Translations under genes and position numbers: made by a program
Origin: Nocardia sp. CC227C
GTDB lineage: Bacteria; Actinomycetota; Actinomycetes; Mycobacteriales; Mycobacteriaceae
Direction of reading: 5' to 3'
Length of the DNA: 64,000 bases
Assembly: GCF_030767025.1 (NCBI RefSeq)
Contig: NZ_JASITE010000017.1
Span: forward strand, 62,001-126,000
Shown here: positions 42,994-52,217 of the stretch, piece after piece
Numbering within the stretch: the first letter of the stretch is position 1
Layout: the number at the start of each line of letters is the position of its first letter
Notes under the pieces: model-generated
What the model was told of the DNA's origin: nothing
The model's input: the letters and a program-made list of their open reading frames with translations, nothing else
Databases searched by the model: none

Positions 42994-43791
42994 TCACTCC
43001 CAGACGGCGGCGTCCGGGTCGATGCCGTGCGCACGGGCATTGGCCTCGATGATGGCGCGCAGCCACGCGGCCAGGCCGGGCGCCATGGTGTCGTGATAGG
43101 CGGCGAAGCCGGGATCCTCGGTGTAGCCGCGGGCGAGCAGGACATGCATGGAGTGGGTGCAGTGGAAGTAGGCGCACAGTGAATCGCGATGGCGTTCGGC
43201 CAGATCGGCCGCGGCGTCGCTGCCCGGGGCGACACCCGCGCGGAACGCCTCGGTCAGCTCGGTGTGCAGCGCTTCGACGGAAGCGACGACACGGCCCCAC
43301 TGCTCGGGCGAACGCTGCGCCGACCGCTCGGCGTACTGCGCCCACTGGGGCGTATCGCCCCAGCGTTCCCGCGCCTCGCCGACCCAGGCCGGTTTCCAGT
43401 CTCGCCCGAAGATCGCCACCTGCTCCTCGGGAGTGAGCAGCAGGCCGGACTCGCGGGCTTCGATCAGCCGGTCCAGCGCCGCGCTCATGCGGTGCAGTTC
43501 GGCGATGCGCTCCCGGAGCTGGTCCCGTTGGCGGCGCAGGGATTCCAGGGCGTCACCGGCATTGGCGTCCAGCAGCGACGCGATCTCGGTGAGGGGGACG
43601 CCGAGCTCCCGATAGACCAGCACCCGGTGCAGGCGGGCCAGGTCGGCCGGCGTGTAGAGGCGATAGCCGGAACCGCTGCGGTCGGAGGGGCGGACCAGGC
43701 CGATGGAATCCCAGTGGTGCAGGGTCCGGACGGTGACGCCGACCAGGGTGGCGACGGCACCGACCGTGAGAGCCCGCGGGGGTTCGGTCAC
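42994..43791 (-). CDS. MerR-family regulator with TipAS-like domain
   Basis: 265 residues. The winged helix is at 8-75 (TVGAVATLVGVTVRTLHHWD, SGYRLYTPADLARLHRVLVY), followed by a dimerisation coiled coil (LRRQRDQLRERIAELHRMSA). Residues 125-260 have the TipAS-type antibiotic-binding fold (RWGDTPQWAQYAERSAQRSP, DSLCAYFHCTHSMHVLLARG). TipA proteins bind thiopeptides and activate drug genes. Its ATG overlaps the VOC stop (ATGA), so the two form an operon. Confidence 0.9.
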   Translation of the reverse strand: MTEPPRALTVGAVATLVGVTVRTLHHWDSIGLVRPSDRSGSGYRLYTPADLARLHRVLVYRELGVPLTEIASLLDANAGDALESLRRQRDQLRERIAELHRMSAALDRLIEARESGLLLTPEEQVAIFGRDWKPAWVGEARERWGDTPQWAQYAERSAQRSPEQWGRVVASVEALHTELTEAFRAGVAPGSDAAADLAERHRDSLCAYFHCTHSMHVLLARGYTEDPGFAAYHDTMAPGLAAWLRAIIEANARAHGIDPDAAVWE

Positions 43792-44294
43792 TCGGATGGC
43801 CCTTCGATTCCGATATTGCGCAGATATTCGGCGGAGGCGCTGTTCGGATCGTACGGGCGCGCGGCGGTCATGATGACACGGGCGCGCTCGGGGGTGACGA
43901 CCTCGAGTTCCACCGTGTTCCAGGGCATGACGCGCGGCCCCGTGGTGCAGCCGGGCAGCAGCCGCTCACAGGCGTCGGCGATCCCGTCGATCTGGCCGAG
44001 CACACAGGAGAAGGTGACGCTCTGCACCGGTGTCGCGGCCGGTGGTTCGCCCGGAACCAGCAGCACGTCCTGGAACATCCAGCGACGCAGGTGGGTGACC
44101 TGCCCGGGCACCGTGAACAGGTCGAAGAACCCGAGGCCGCGCTCCCAGAAGTCCACCGACGCGGACAGGTCGGAGGTCGGCAGGGTGACGAACATGGGCA
44201 TGCCGTAGACGCCGCGGAACAGCTCCGGCGGCTGGGCGTCCGGACCCGGCGCGGGCACGGGGCCGACTTCGAAGGCGGGGTAGGTGTCTGTCAT
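43788..44294 (-). CDS. VOC-family protein
   Basis: 168 residues from the ATG at 44294. VOC fold: GMPMFVTLPTSDLSASVDFW, ERGLGFFDLFTVP, then FQDVLLVPGEPPAA and VMPWNTVELEVVTPERARVI. It is coupled to the TipA-type regulator by a 4-base overlap. The pair probably handles a small toxic ligand, but the ligand is not evident. Confidence 0.85.
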   Translation of the reverse strand: MTDTYPAFEVGPVPAPGPDAQPPELFRGVYGMPMFVTLPTSDLSASVDFWERGLGFFDLFTVPGQVTHLRRWMFQDVLLVPGEPPAATPVQSVTFSCVLGQIDGIADACERLLPGCTTGPRVMPWNTVELEVVTPERARVIMTAARPYDPNSASAEYLRNIGIEGPSE

Positions 44295-44438
44295 GACCAC
44301 AGGGTCGGGCCTCACGTCGCGTGAGGGTCAAATCACGTCATTTCTGAGAGAAACGACAGGAAACGCACAGGCTATGTCCAGACGCACCGGGCACCCTCGG
44401 CAGTGATGGAACGTACCGATGTGAGCTAGGGGTGCCGA

Positions 44439-44792
44439 ATGGTCGAGCTGGAGATCGAGGGAACCACCGCGACGGTGCATGTCACCGGTACCCACCGCGT
44501 GCTCGCGCTGCGCGAACACGTCAGCTTCGACCTGGCCCGCGTCACCGGTCTCGGGCCCGCCCCGGTGGATATGCGGCCGCCGTGGCTGCGCGCGCCCGGC
44601 ACCTTCTTTCCGGGTGTGATCGCCGCGGGCATCTTCCGGGGCAAGGGCCGCAAGGAGTTCTGGGATACCCGCTTCGACGGCCACGCCGTGCTCATCGAAC
44701 TGGCGGGTACCGACTTCACCCGACTGGTCGTCGACGTGGAGGATCCGGAGGCGACCCTGCGGACGCTGACGCGCGCCGCCCGGGCCGCCTGA
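44439..44792 (+). CDS. Conserved actinobacterial hypothetical protein (PH-like)
   Basis: 117 residues with an ATG behind TAGGGG. Beta-rich: VELEIEGTTATVHVTGTHRV, SFDLARVTGLGPAP, VDMRPPWLRAPGTFFPGV, IFRGKGRKEFWDTR and HAVLIELAGTDFTRLVVDVE. The pattern suggests a small PH-like or split-beta fold. No active-site motif is visible. It ends 3 bases from the convergent dimethylargininase gene. Confidence 0.65.
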   Translation: MVELEIEGTTATVHVTGTHRVLALREHVSFDLARVTGLGPAPVDMRPPWLRAPGTFFPGVIAAGIFRGKGRKEFWDTRFDGHAVLIELAGTDFTRLVVDVEDPEATLRTLTRAARAA

Positions 44793-44795
44793 GCC

Positions 44796-45647
44796 TCACT
44801 CCACCCGGTGCAGCTCCAGGGTGCAGCACTTCACGCTGCCGCCCGCCTTGAGCAGCTCCGACAGGTCGATGCCGACCGGATGGTAGCCGCGCTCGCGCAG
44901 CTGGTCCGGCAGTGTGGTGGCGCGATCGGTCAGGAAGACGTGGTAGCCGTCGCAGACTCCGTTGAGCCCCAGCACATTCGCGTCGGCCTCCGTCGCGATC
45001 AGGGCGTCGGGGAACATGGCGTGCAGTAGGCGCGCACTGTCCGCCGAGAAGGCCGGGGGATGGAAGGCAATGGTGTCGCCGAGCGGCATGAGCGCCGTAT
45101 CCAGGTGGTAGAAGCGCGGATCCACCAGTTCCAGCGATATCACCGGGCGACCGAAGAAGTGTTCGGCCTCGCGATGCGCGGCCGGTGCCGTGCGGAAGCC
45201 CGAACCCGCCAGGATGCGTCCGCCGACGACCGCGAAATCGCCTTCGCCCTCGTTGATCTCGGTCGCGGCCCGGACCCGGGTCAGGCCCCGCCCGGTGAAC
45301 CAGCGGTGGTAGGCCGGGCCCTCGGGCACCCGTTCGAGATTGGCGAAGCGGGCCGAGAGCGCCGCGCCGCCGACCACCAGGCCGCCATTGGCGGCGAAGA
45401 CCATATCGGGCAGCCCGGGTTCCCCGGCGATGGCCTCCACTCGGTGGCCGCACCGCTCGTAGGCGGCGCGCAGGGCGTCCCACTGGGCCAGGGCGAGCGC
45501 CCGGTCCACGGGCGCGGAGACGTCCATCCACGGGTTGATGGCGTAGGTGACGTCGAAATGCTCGGGGCGGCACATGAGGTAGTGCCGGGAGATCGGGCGA
45601 CGCGCGCCGGAGGGTTCGGGGGCGCGCAGCGTGGCTATCGAGGTCAT
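44796..45647 (-). CDS. ddaH: Dimethylargininase (DDAH) / amidinohydrolase
   Basis: 283 residues from the ATG at 45647 behind GGAG. The pentein amidinotransferase/amidinohydrolase family is shown by LPDMVFAANGGLVVGGAALS, EGEGDFAVVGGRILAGSGFR, the His region DPRFYHLDTALMPLGD and the nucleophile Cys near the end in GGSVKCCTLELHRVE. DDAH hydrolyses N-omega-dimethylarginine to citrulline and dimethylamine. Divergent from the Lrp gene, which likely regulates it, as in ddaH-rocD-type loci. Confidence 0.9.
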   Translation of the reverse strand: MTSIATLRAPEPSGARRPISRHYLMCRPEHFDVTYAINPWMDVSAPVDRALALAQWDALRAAYERCGHRVEAIAGEPGLPDMVFAANGGLVVGGAALSARFANLERVPEGPAYHRWFTGRGLTRVRAATEINEGEGDFAVVGGRILAGSGFRTAPAAHREAEHFFGRPVISLELVDPRFYHLDTALMPLGDTIAFHPPAFSADSARLLHAMFPDALIATEADANVLGLNGVCDGYHVFLTDRATTLPDQLRERGYHPVGIDLSELLKAGGSVKCCTLELHRVE

Positions 45648-45785
45648 CGACACTCCGTCCGAATCGGTGACACAGCAGTGATCACGACGGTATTGGGCGT
45701 ATCGTTGCGTTGAGAACACTGATCTGTTGCGCAGATTCGGATAGAAACAGCGAATCATTGCGCACAGACGAAACGGACGGTACCC

Positions 45786-46223
45786 ATGGACGAGATCGAC
45801 CGGCGCATCCTCGCCCATCTGCTGCGGTATGCCCGCGCGTCCTTCCAGGAGATCGGCGCGGCGGTCGGCCTGTCGGCCCCCGCGGTGAAGCGGCGGGTGG
45901 ACAAGCTGGTGGCGGGCGGCCAGATCACCGGGTTCACCGCGATGGTCAACCCGTCGGCACTGGGTTGGCGCACCGAGGCGTACGTCGAGGTCTACTACCG
46001 CGACAACATCACCCCGGCCGAACTCAAGCGCAGTCTCGAACCCATATCGCAGGTGGTGGGCGTGTGGACCATCGCGGGCGAGGCCGACGCCCTGGTGCAC
46101 GTCATGGCGACCGATATGGCGGAGATCGAGCGGACCGTCGAACGCATCCGGGAGAACACCCGTGTCGGACGCACCCGCAGCAGCATCGTCATGTCCCGCA
46201 TCCTGGAACGACCGCGTACCTGA
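45786..46223 (+). CDS. Lrp/AsnC-family regulator
   Basis: 145 residues. The N-terminal helix-turn-helix (DEIDRRILAHLLRYARASFQ, IGAAVGLSAPAVKRRVDKLV) is followed by the RAM ligand domain (VSGVWTIAGEADALVHVMAT-like, read here as VVGVWTIAGEADALVHV). Members respond to amino acids. Divergent from the dimethylargininase gene, so its effector is probably an arginine derivative. Confidence 0.92.
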   Translation: MDEIDRRILAHLLRYARASFQEIGAAVGLSAPAVKRRVDKLVAGGQITGFTAMVNPSALGWRTEAYVEVYYRDNITPAELKRSLEPISQVVGVWTIAGEADALVHVMATDMAEIERTVERIRENTRVGRTRSSIVMSRILERPRT

Positions 46224-46305
46224 CGGCGGCGCGCATGCTCGCAACCGCAGCCCGATGGATCGACTTCGCGCGCTCGGGTAAGGGCGGTGCTGCCGGGCGC
46301 GGGCG

Positions 46306-47367
46306 TCAGGACAGTCGGCGCTGGAATACGGTGGCCGGCTCGCCGGTGGCGAGGTCCACCGTCACCACGCCGAGATCGGCCGAATTCCGGGTCAGGTCCA
46401 GCGTCATGAAACCGAGTTCGTCGTAGTTCTCGTACAGCGCCGGGGTCGGGTCCTGCCCCCTGGCGCGGTCGCCGTGCACGGATTTGGCGGCCGCGCCTGA
46501 GATGAGTTGGCGGGTGCCCTTCGAGGCCGTGGTCGGATCGAGGACCTGGAGCGAATGGTCGTGGCCGGAGAGGATGAACTGGCAGCGGCCCAGCACATGG
46601 TTCTCGAAGAAGCGTTTGACGTGGATTCCGTTGATGGGCTCGATATTCAGGCCCTCGTAGTTTCCGGCATTCCCGTGCGGGCCGTTGTTGAGGTACGGGT
46701 GGTGGGTGCAGGCGATCTTCCACTCGGCCGGGGAGGCGGCGATGGCGCTGTCCAGCCAGGCGGCCTGTTCGGTCATGAACTGGCCGTCGGCCGCCCAGTA
46801 GGGTGCGAACAGCGGCGGCAGGTAGGCCGCGATGGGATTCAGGTCCAGCACGAAGAATTCGACCACCGGCCGCTGTTCGGGAATGCGCACCGAGTAGTAG
46901 CGGGCGGGCATGAACCAGCGGGCCGAGCGCGCGTGATAGGCCACCTCGTGGTCACCGCGCAGCAGCCAGCCGCCGTCACCGGGCAGGATCGAGCTGTTGT
47001 CGTGGTTGCCCTGCACCATCAGCCACGGGAAGTCGAGCCCGTGGTTGGGGTCCTCGAATTTGGCGGCGAACTGGGCGTCCTCGTCGGACCACGGGCCGCT
47101 CTCGTACACATTGTCGCCGAGCGCCAGGGCCAGCGAGAACGGGTCGCGGGCGTGCAGGGCGCGGGCGGCGTCGGCGACCTGCCACTGCGGCCGGGCACCG
47201 GTGCCCGCGTCGCCGGTGACGAGGATGCGCAGCGAATCGCCGGTGGGGAAGGCCGCCTTGGTCACCGCCGGGGCGGGGGCGGCGTGAGCGGTCGCCGTAC
47301 CGGCCAGTGTGGCTATTCCGGCGGCTGCGGTCGCTCCCGCCAGGAAACCGCGGCGGTCCAGATTCAT
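46306..47367 (-). CDS. Tat-exported purple acid phosphatase-like metallophosphoesterase
   Basis: 353 residues from the ATG at 47367. A twin-arginine signal (MNLDRRGFLAGATAAAGIAT) with cleavage near TAHA precedes the enzyme. The metallophosphoesterase motifs are in order: GDAGTG, ALGDNVYESG, QGNHDNSS, ACTHHPYLN and SGHDHSLQ. Families of this kind bind two metals and release phosphate outside the membrane. No neighbour on the same strand; divergent from the DUF445 gene. Confidence 0.9.
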   Translation of the reverse strand: MNLDRRGFLAGATAAAGIATLAGTATAHAAPAPAVTKAAFPTGDSLRILVTGDAGTGARPQWQVADAARALHARDPFSLALALGDNVYESGPWSDEDAQFAAKFEDPNHGLDFPWLMVQGNHDNSSILPGDGGWLLRGDHEVAYHARSARWFMPARYYSVRIPEQRPVVEFFVLDLNPIAAYLPPLFAPYWAADGQFMTEQAAWLDSAIAASPAEWKIACTHHPYLNNGPHGNAGNYEGLNIEPINGIHVKRFFENHVLGRCQFILSGHDHSLQVLDPTTASKGTRQLISGAAAKSVHGDRARGQDPTPALYENYDELGFMTLDLTRNSADLGVVTVDLATGEPATVFQRRLS

Positions 47368-47468
47368 CCTGTTCACCCCTGCCTCTCGTAGCTTTGACAC
47401 CGCCCCTGCCCGGTGAGAGTGTTATGCGCACTATTTCTCACCCGCCGGCACCGTAGGGGGACGCTGCG

Positions 47469-48824
47469 ATGACCATACTGGCCTCGGGGCTCTTCATCGA
47501 TTGGGAGCACCTCACCGGCCAGTCCAAACTCGTCGTCGACCTGGTGAGTTTCCCCCTGTTCAGTGCCGTCGCGGGCTGGCTCACCAACTGGACCGGCGTG
47601 CTCATGCTCTTCTGGCCGGTCCTTTTCCGCGGTTTCCGGGTGCCGGGCCTGGATGTGCTGTATCCCTACTTCCCGCGCCGGGTGCAGGTGCTGCCCACCT
47701 TCTCCGGCGACGGCAGACAGCTCGGCTTCCAGGGCTTCATCCCCGCCCGCGCGGAGAAGATGGCCAGTATCTGCGTGGACAAGGCGCTCATGCGGATCGG
47801 CAGTCCGCGCGACTTCATCCACGAACTGGATCTGGACGGTATCGCCGACTACATCGCCGAGATCGCCCGCAAGCAGGTGCAGCCCATCGTGGACGAGATC
47901 ATGATGCGGGAGAACCCGGATCTGTGGGCCACCGTGCCGCGCGCGGTGAAGCAGATCATCTATCAGCGGGTGGAACGCGAACTGCCGCTGCTGTCCCGGC
48001 GGGCCTTCGACCACCTCGGTGACAATGTCGAACAGCTCATCGACATCAAGGATTTCGTCATCCGCTATCTGCGGGACAACCCGACCATCCTCAAGGATCT
48101 GACCACCACCATCGCCGCGCCGGAACTGCGTTTCATGGTGCGGATCGGTTTGCTCGGTGCGCCCTTCGGCCTGCTGCTGGCGCTGTATCTGCATGTGCAC
48201 CACGACATTCCGGTCGTCGGCTGGCTGCCCGGCTGGTTCGTGGTGCTGGTCGCCACGGCGGCCATCGGCGTGATCGTCAATGTGATCGCCGTGAAGATGG
48301 TGTTCGAACCCGGCGATCCGCAGCCGCGCTACAAGTACCTGTGGAAGCAGGCGCTGCTGGCCAAGCGGCAGCCCGAGGCCGCGCAGGATCTGGCCGAGAT
48401 CCTGGCCTACCAGGTGCTGACGCTGCCGAACCTGGCGAAAGAACTGCTGGACGGCCCCAATGGGGACAAGACCCGGCGACTGCTGGAACGGCTCATCTCC
48501 GATTCGATCCACCGGCAGCTGGGGCCGACCCGGTCGGTGGTGCGGGCGGCCTTCGGGCGGCGGCAGTTCGACAATCTGAAGGTCGGGGCGGTCGGCGCGG
48601 CGGTGGGGCTGGCCCCGAGCCTGGTCGAGGACGAGGTCTTCGCGGCCGAACAGGCCAAGAAGATCGATGAGTTCGCGGCCCGCAAACTTCAGCAGCTCAC
48701 CCCCGGCGAGTTCATGGAGATGTTCTACGCCTCGGTCGAACAGGACGCCTGGCTGCTGTACCTGCACGGCGCGGTGCTCGGTCTCGGCGTCGGCGCGATT
48801 CACCTGATCCTGTTCGGCTGGTAG
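47469..48824 (+). CDS. DUF445 family membrane protein
   Basis: 451 residues. A first hydrophobic segment (SFPLFSAVAGWLTNWTGVLML) is followed by FWPVLFRGFRVPGLDVL and, later, a membrane pair (GAPFGLLLALYLHVHHDIPV, GWFVVLVATAAIGVIVNVIA). The C-terminal third repeats the N-terminal pattern and ends in a last helix AVLGLGVGAIHLILFGW. DUF445 proteins are of unknown function. No partner is obvious. Divergent from the phosphatase. Confidence 0.85.
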   Translation: MTILASGLFIDWEHLTGQSKLVVDLVSFPLFSAVAGWLTNWTGVLMLFWPVLFRGFRVPGLDVLYPYFPRRVQVLPTFSGDGRQLGFQGFIPARAEKMASICVDKALMRIGSPRDFIHELDLDGIADYIAEIARKQVQPIVDEIMMRENPDLWATVPRAVKQIIYQRVERELPLLSRRAFDHLGDNVEQLIDIKDFVIRYLRDNPTILKDLTTTIAAPELRFMVRIGLLGAPFGLLLALYLHVHHDIPVVGWLPGWFVVLVATAAIGVIVNVIAVKMVFEPGDPQPRYKYLWKQALLAKRQPEAAQDLAEILAYQVLTLPNLAKELLDGPNGDKTRRLLERLISDSIHRQLGPTRSVVRAAFGRRQFDNLKVGAVGAAVGLAPSLVEDEVFAAEQAKKIDEFAARKLQQLTPGEFMEMFYASVEQDAWLLYLHGAVLGLGVGAIHLILFGW

Positions 48825-48839
48825 GCACCCGCAGAAATA

Positions 48840-48855
48840 CAAGCACGCGTGCTTG
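48840..48855. terminator. Short palindrome with following T-run
   Basis: CAAGCACGCGTGCTTG is self-complementary over 16 bases and is followed by CCTTTTTAT, 15 bases after the DUF445 stop. It is probably a simple terminator, though it lies close to the next start. Confidence 0.5.
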
Positions 48856-48888
48856 CCTTTTTATCGGTGCACTGCGATGCTGGCCGGC

Positions 48889-49680
48889 ATGGCCGACGTG
48901 GAGGCGCTGCTCGGGGATTTCACCGCCGAGTGCGCGGAGCTGGATGCACTGGTGGCGGATCTCGACCCCGCCGAGTGGGAGCGCGACACGCCCGCGCCCG
49001 GCTGGCGCATCGCGCATCAGATCGCGCATTTGACCTGGACCGACGAGGTGGCGGCGCTCGCGGCCACCGACCCCGAGCGGTTCGGGAAGCTGGTCGAGGA
49101 GGCCGCGCCCCGGGCACTGACCTTCGTGGACGAAGCGGCGGAGGAGAAGGCGCGCACCCCGGCGCGGGAACTGCTCGCCGAATGGCGTTCGCGGCGAACG
49201 GCACTGGTCGAGGCGCTGCGACAGGTGCCCGCCGGGACCAAACTGCCCTGGTTCGGGCCGCCCATGAGTCCGGCGTCCATGGTCACCGCGCGCCTCATGG
49301 AAACTTGGGCACACGGACAGGACGTCGCCGATGCGCTCGGCGTGCCGCGCACCCCCACCGCGCGGCTGCGGCATATCGCCCATCTCGGCGTGCGCACGCG
49401 GAACTACGCGTACCTGGTGCACGGGCGCAGCGCACCCGCCGAGGAATTCCGGGTGGAGCTGACCGCCCCCGACGGCAGCTCGTGGACCTGGGGTCCGGCG
49501 GACGCGACGCAGCGAATCAGCGGTCCGGCACTGGATTTCTGCCAGCTGGTGACCCAACGCCGCCATCTCGACGACCTCGATCTCGAGGTGGTCGGTGACG
49601 ATGCGATCGAATGGCTCGGCCTCGCACAGGCTTTCGCCGGTCCCCCCGGAACCGGGCGCACGGCGGGCCAATTCGGCTGA
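48889..49680 (+). CDS. TIGR03084-type metal-binding (mycothiol isomerase-like) protein
   Basis: 263 residues from the ATG at 48889; an ATG at 48877 is possible. The DinB-like N-terminal bundle (MADVEALLGDFTAECAELDA) contains the metal His set: RIAHQIAHLTWTDEV and TARLMETWAHGQDVADALG. The C-terminal SCP2-like domain follows (TRNYAYLVHGRSAPAEEFRV). The family is allied to mycothiol-dependent isomerases. Substrate unknown. Mycothiol use fits the order. Confidence 0.85.
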   Translation: MADVEALLGDFTAECAELDALVADLDPAEWERDTPAPGWRIAHQIAHLTWTDEVAALAATDPERFGKLVEEAAPRALTFVDEAAEEKARTPARELLAEWRSRRTALVEALRQVPAGTKLPWFGPPMSPASMVTARLMETWAHGQDVADALGVPRTPTARLRHIAHLGVRTRNYAYLVHGRSAPAEEFRVELTAPDGSSWTWGPADATQRISGPALDFCQLVTQRRHLDDLDLEVVGDDAIEWLGLAQAFAGPPGTGRTAGQFG

Positions 49681-50012
49681 CCCGCCGCACGTCTCGACCC
49701 CCGACCTCGGCGTTGACGAGAGCGGGCGAGCGTCACTGTAGATGCGCCGTGCCTGGTGCCGACCGGACGCCATTGGCCGGAGGTCTTCGTGGCAGTCGAG
49801 ATGACGCTCGCCAGCTAACCGAATATCTACCCCGTCGCCGGACGGCGGAAACGCACTGATGCGTCCGGTTGCCGAGCTGTGATCCTGGTCTCACGGGGGA
49901 CATGTGTAACCCGACGGCACCGTAACCTGGACGAGCGTACGACTTTCAACGGTGCGGGTCGTACGCTGCAGGGGAGCAGGGGGACGAGGGGAGATGGAAA
50001 GGACCGCACCAG
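49681..50012. other. Intergenic stretch, 332 bases
   Basis: No gene is seen. A TTGACG with a weak -10-like TGTAGA about 17 bases later occurs at 49713-49745 and may be a promoter. The ribosome site region just before 50013 is AT-rich for this genome. Confidence 0.4.
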
Positions 50013-50927
50013 ATGTCGCACGATCCGGCGACGCGGGGCGCGGCTACCCGGAACACTCGGCGCGCCGCACAGATCCTCCGCCACACCGCCGTCGTCGGCG
50101 CGGGCATGGCCAGCATCGGCCTCACCGTCGCCGCGGGCACCTATATCGCCAATGAGCTACCCGGGGCACAGCGTCCCGACACCGTCCTCGCCGCACCGCC
50201 CGCACCATCGCCGCGCGGGGGCACCGGGACCGGTCACGGGCTGCCGGAACGCCCGGCACTCACGCCCATCGCGGAAAAGATCGAACTCGCTTCGCTTTTC
50301 GGTCCGCTGACCGCCTCGCCGACCCAGTCGGCGGTGACGGCCGCGCGCCCCACCATCCTGCAACCCGGCCGCCAGCTCGCGGATTCGCCCGGCCTGGCCG
50401 GGCGGTTGCGCGTCGGCGACACCTTCGTGGGTGCGCAGGTCGTCCCGGTCCCACGCAATTCGGTCGCTATCACGGTGGACACCAATGTCTTCGGCACCGT
50501 CGCCGATCTGGTGCTGCCCGCGGCGGACGGCGACGGAATCGACCTCGGACCGGCCGGCACCACCCGACTGCACACCGAACTCGATACCCGCAGCGGTGAA
50601 CTGTCGCTGGTGCTCTCCGATACGGAACTCGGCGAGATCGGGGTGCGGCTGACCCGTTATCCCGCCCCCGCCGAGACCACCGCGCCGGACCCGGATGCAC
50701 GCACGGCGAACACATCGCCGACGGCGACCGAGCAACCGCCGACGGCGACCGAGCAACCGCCGACGGCGACCGAGCCGGACATCGCATCCGGATACACCGG
50801 CGTATCCGAGCAGTCCGGCGGGGCCGAACCGGCAGCCCCACCGCGACCGGTCGTGACCTCCGCGACCCCGGGCGAGCGACCCAGCACCCCCGTCGCACCG
50901 GAGACCGGCGACCTCACCACTGTGTGA
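50013..50927 (+). CDS. Exported hypothetical protein with Thr/Pro repeats
   Basis: 304 residues. The N-terminus is basic, then hydrophobic (TAVVGAGMASIGLTVAAGTY), likely a signal anchor or signal peptide. A central beta-rich domain (AGRLRVGDTFVGAQVVPVPR, GEIGVRLTRYPAP) precedes a Thr/Pro/Glu-rich tail containing PTATEQP three times. The tail is probably extracellular and disordered. No family recognised. The GTG of lhgO follows 10 bases later. Confidence 0.75.
   Translation: MSHDPATRGAATRNTRRAAQILRHTAVVGAGMASIGLTVAAGTYIANELPGAQRPDTVLAAPPAPSPRGGTGTGHGLPERPALTPIAEKIELASLFGPLTASPTQSAVTAARPTILQPGRQLADSPGLAGRLRVGDTFVGAQVVPVPRNSVAITVDTNVFGTVADLVLPAADGDGIDLGPAGTTRLHTELDTRSGELSLVLSDTELGEIGVRLTRYPAPAETTAPDPDARTANTSPTATEQPPTATEQPPTATEPDIASGYTGVSEQSGGAEPAAPPRPVVTSATPGERPSTPVAPETGDLTTV
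50717..50775 (+). repeat. 21-bp tandem repeat within the exported protein gene
   Basis: Nearly three exact copies of a 21-bp unit (CCGACGGCGACCGAGCAACCG-type) encode PTATEQP. The identity suggests recent slippage. Confidence 0.8.
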
Positions 50928-50937
50928 CACTTGCTGC

Positions 50938-52122
50938 GTGTACGACTACTGCGTGATCGGCGGCGGGATCGTCGGCGTGGCCACGGCCCACCGGCTGCTG
51001 TCCCGCCGCCCCGGGGCCAGTCTGCTGTTGGTGGAGAAGGCCGCCGCGCTGGGCACGCACCAGACCGGGCACAACAGCGGCGTCATCCACTCCGGCATCT
51101 ACTACGCGCCGGGCAGCCTGAAGGCGCGGCTGTGCCGGGAAGGAGCGCGCCGCACCAAGGAATTCGCGGCGGCGCACGACATTCCCTTCCAGGTCTGCGG
51201 AAAGCTGCTGGTGGCGACCGATGCCGCCGAACACGCCCGGATGCTGGCGCTCTACGAGCGGTCGGTCGCCAACGGCGTGGACGTGGAACTGCTCGACGCC
51301 GCCGAACTGAGACGGCGCGAGCCCCGGGTGACCGGGGTGGGCGCGCTGTTCGTGCCCGACACCGGGATCATCGACTACACCCGGGTGACCACCGCGCTGG
51401 CGGCGCAGGTGCGGGCCGCGGGCGGGACGGTGGTACTCGGCGCGGAGGTCACCGCCATCGACGAAACCGGTGACGCGGTCACCGTTTCCGGCCCGGCCGG
51501 GAGCTGGCGGGCCCGGCGGCTGGTGGTGTGCGCGGGCCTGCAGGCCGATCGGCTGGCGCGGCTGGCCGGGTTGCGGACCCACCTGCGCATCGTGCCGTTC
51601 CGGGGCGAGTACTACCAGCTGCCGCCGACCCGCAAGGATCTGGTGCGCACCCTCATCTACCCCATCCCGGATCCCGAATTGCCGTTCCTGGGCGTGCATT
51701 TGAGCCCCACCGTCGACGGTGACCTGACCGTAGGGCCGAATGCGGTATTGGGCCTGGCTCGCGAGGGCTACCGCAAGGGCAGCGTCGATCTGCGCGACGT
51801 GCGGGAGATCCTGGGATTTCGCGGGTTTCACCGAGTGGCGGCGGCCAATGTGCGGACCGGCGTTCGGGAGCTGCGCAATTCGCTGTTCAAGCGCGGCTAT
51901 CTGGCCGAATGTCGGCGCTACTGCCCGGAACTCACCCTCGACGATCTGCTGCCGCGCGAGGCGGGCATCCGGGCGCAGGCGGTGCTGCGCGACGGCACGC
52001 TCGTCCACGACTTCCTGGTTGAAAAGACAGAGCGGTCGGTTCATGTACTGAACGCCCCTTCGCCCGCCGCGACATCGGCGCTGCCCATCGCGGCGCACAT
52101 CGTCAATGAATTGGACGGTTGA
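50938..52122 (+). CDS. lhgO: L-2-hydroxyglutarate oxidase
   Basis: 394 residues from a GTG at 50938. The FAD GxGxxG is DYCVIGGGIVGVATAHRL (residues 3-20). DAO-fold signatures follow: LGTHQTGHNSGVIHSGIYYA (a hallmark of LhgO), RIVPFRGEYYQLPPTRKDLV and HLSPTVDGDLTVGPNAVLGL. It oxidises L-2-hydroxyglutarate to 2-oxoglutarate at the membrane, feeding electrons to quinone. The exported-protein gene ends 10 bases upstream. Together with the YdiJ-like dehydrogenase at 20784 the window may cover both enantiomers. Confidence 0.93.
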   Translation: MYDYCVIGGGIVGVATAHRLLSRRPGASLLLVEKAAALGTHQTGHNSGVIHSGIYYAPGSLKARLCREGARRTKEFAAAHDIPFQVCGKLLVATDAAEHARMLALYERSVANGVDVELLDAAELRRREPRVTGVGALFVPDTGIIDYTRVTTALAAQVRAAGGTVVLGAEVTAIDETGDAVTVSGPAGSWRARRLVVCAGLQADRLARLAGLRTHLRIVPFRGEYYQLPPTRKDLVRTLIYPIPDPELPFLGVHLSPTVDGDLTVGPNAVLGLAREGYRKGSVDLRDVREILGFRGFHRVAAANVRTGVRELRNSLFKRGYLAECRRYCPELTLDDLLPREAGIRAQAVLRDGTLVHDFLVEKTERSVHVLNAPSPAATSALPIAAHIVNELDG

Positions 52123-52217
52123 TCACATATCGGGAATGCGGCAAAGGCTCGGTAACCCTGACAATAAAGAGGACGGATGTAGTATTTTTAACCGCAGCCG
52201 TGGGACAGGGAGCACCT

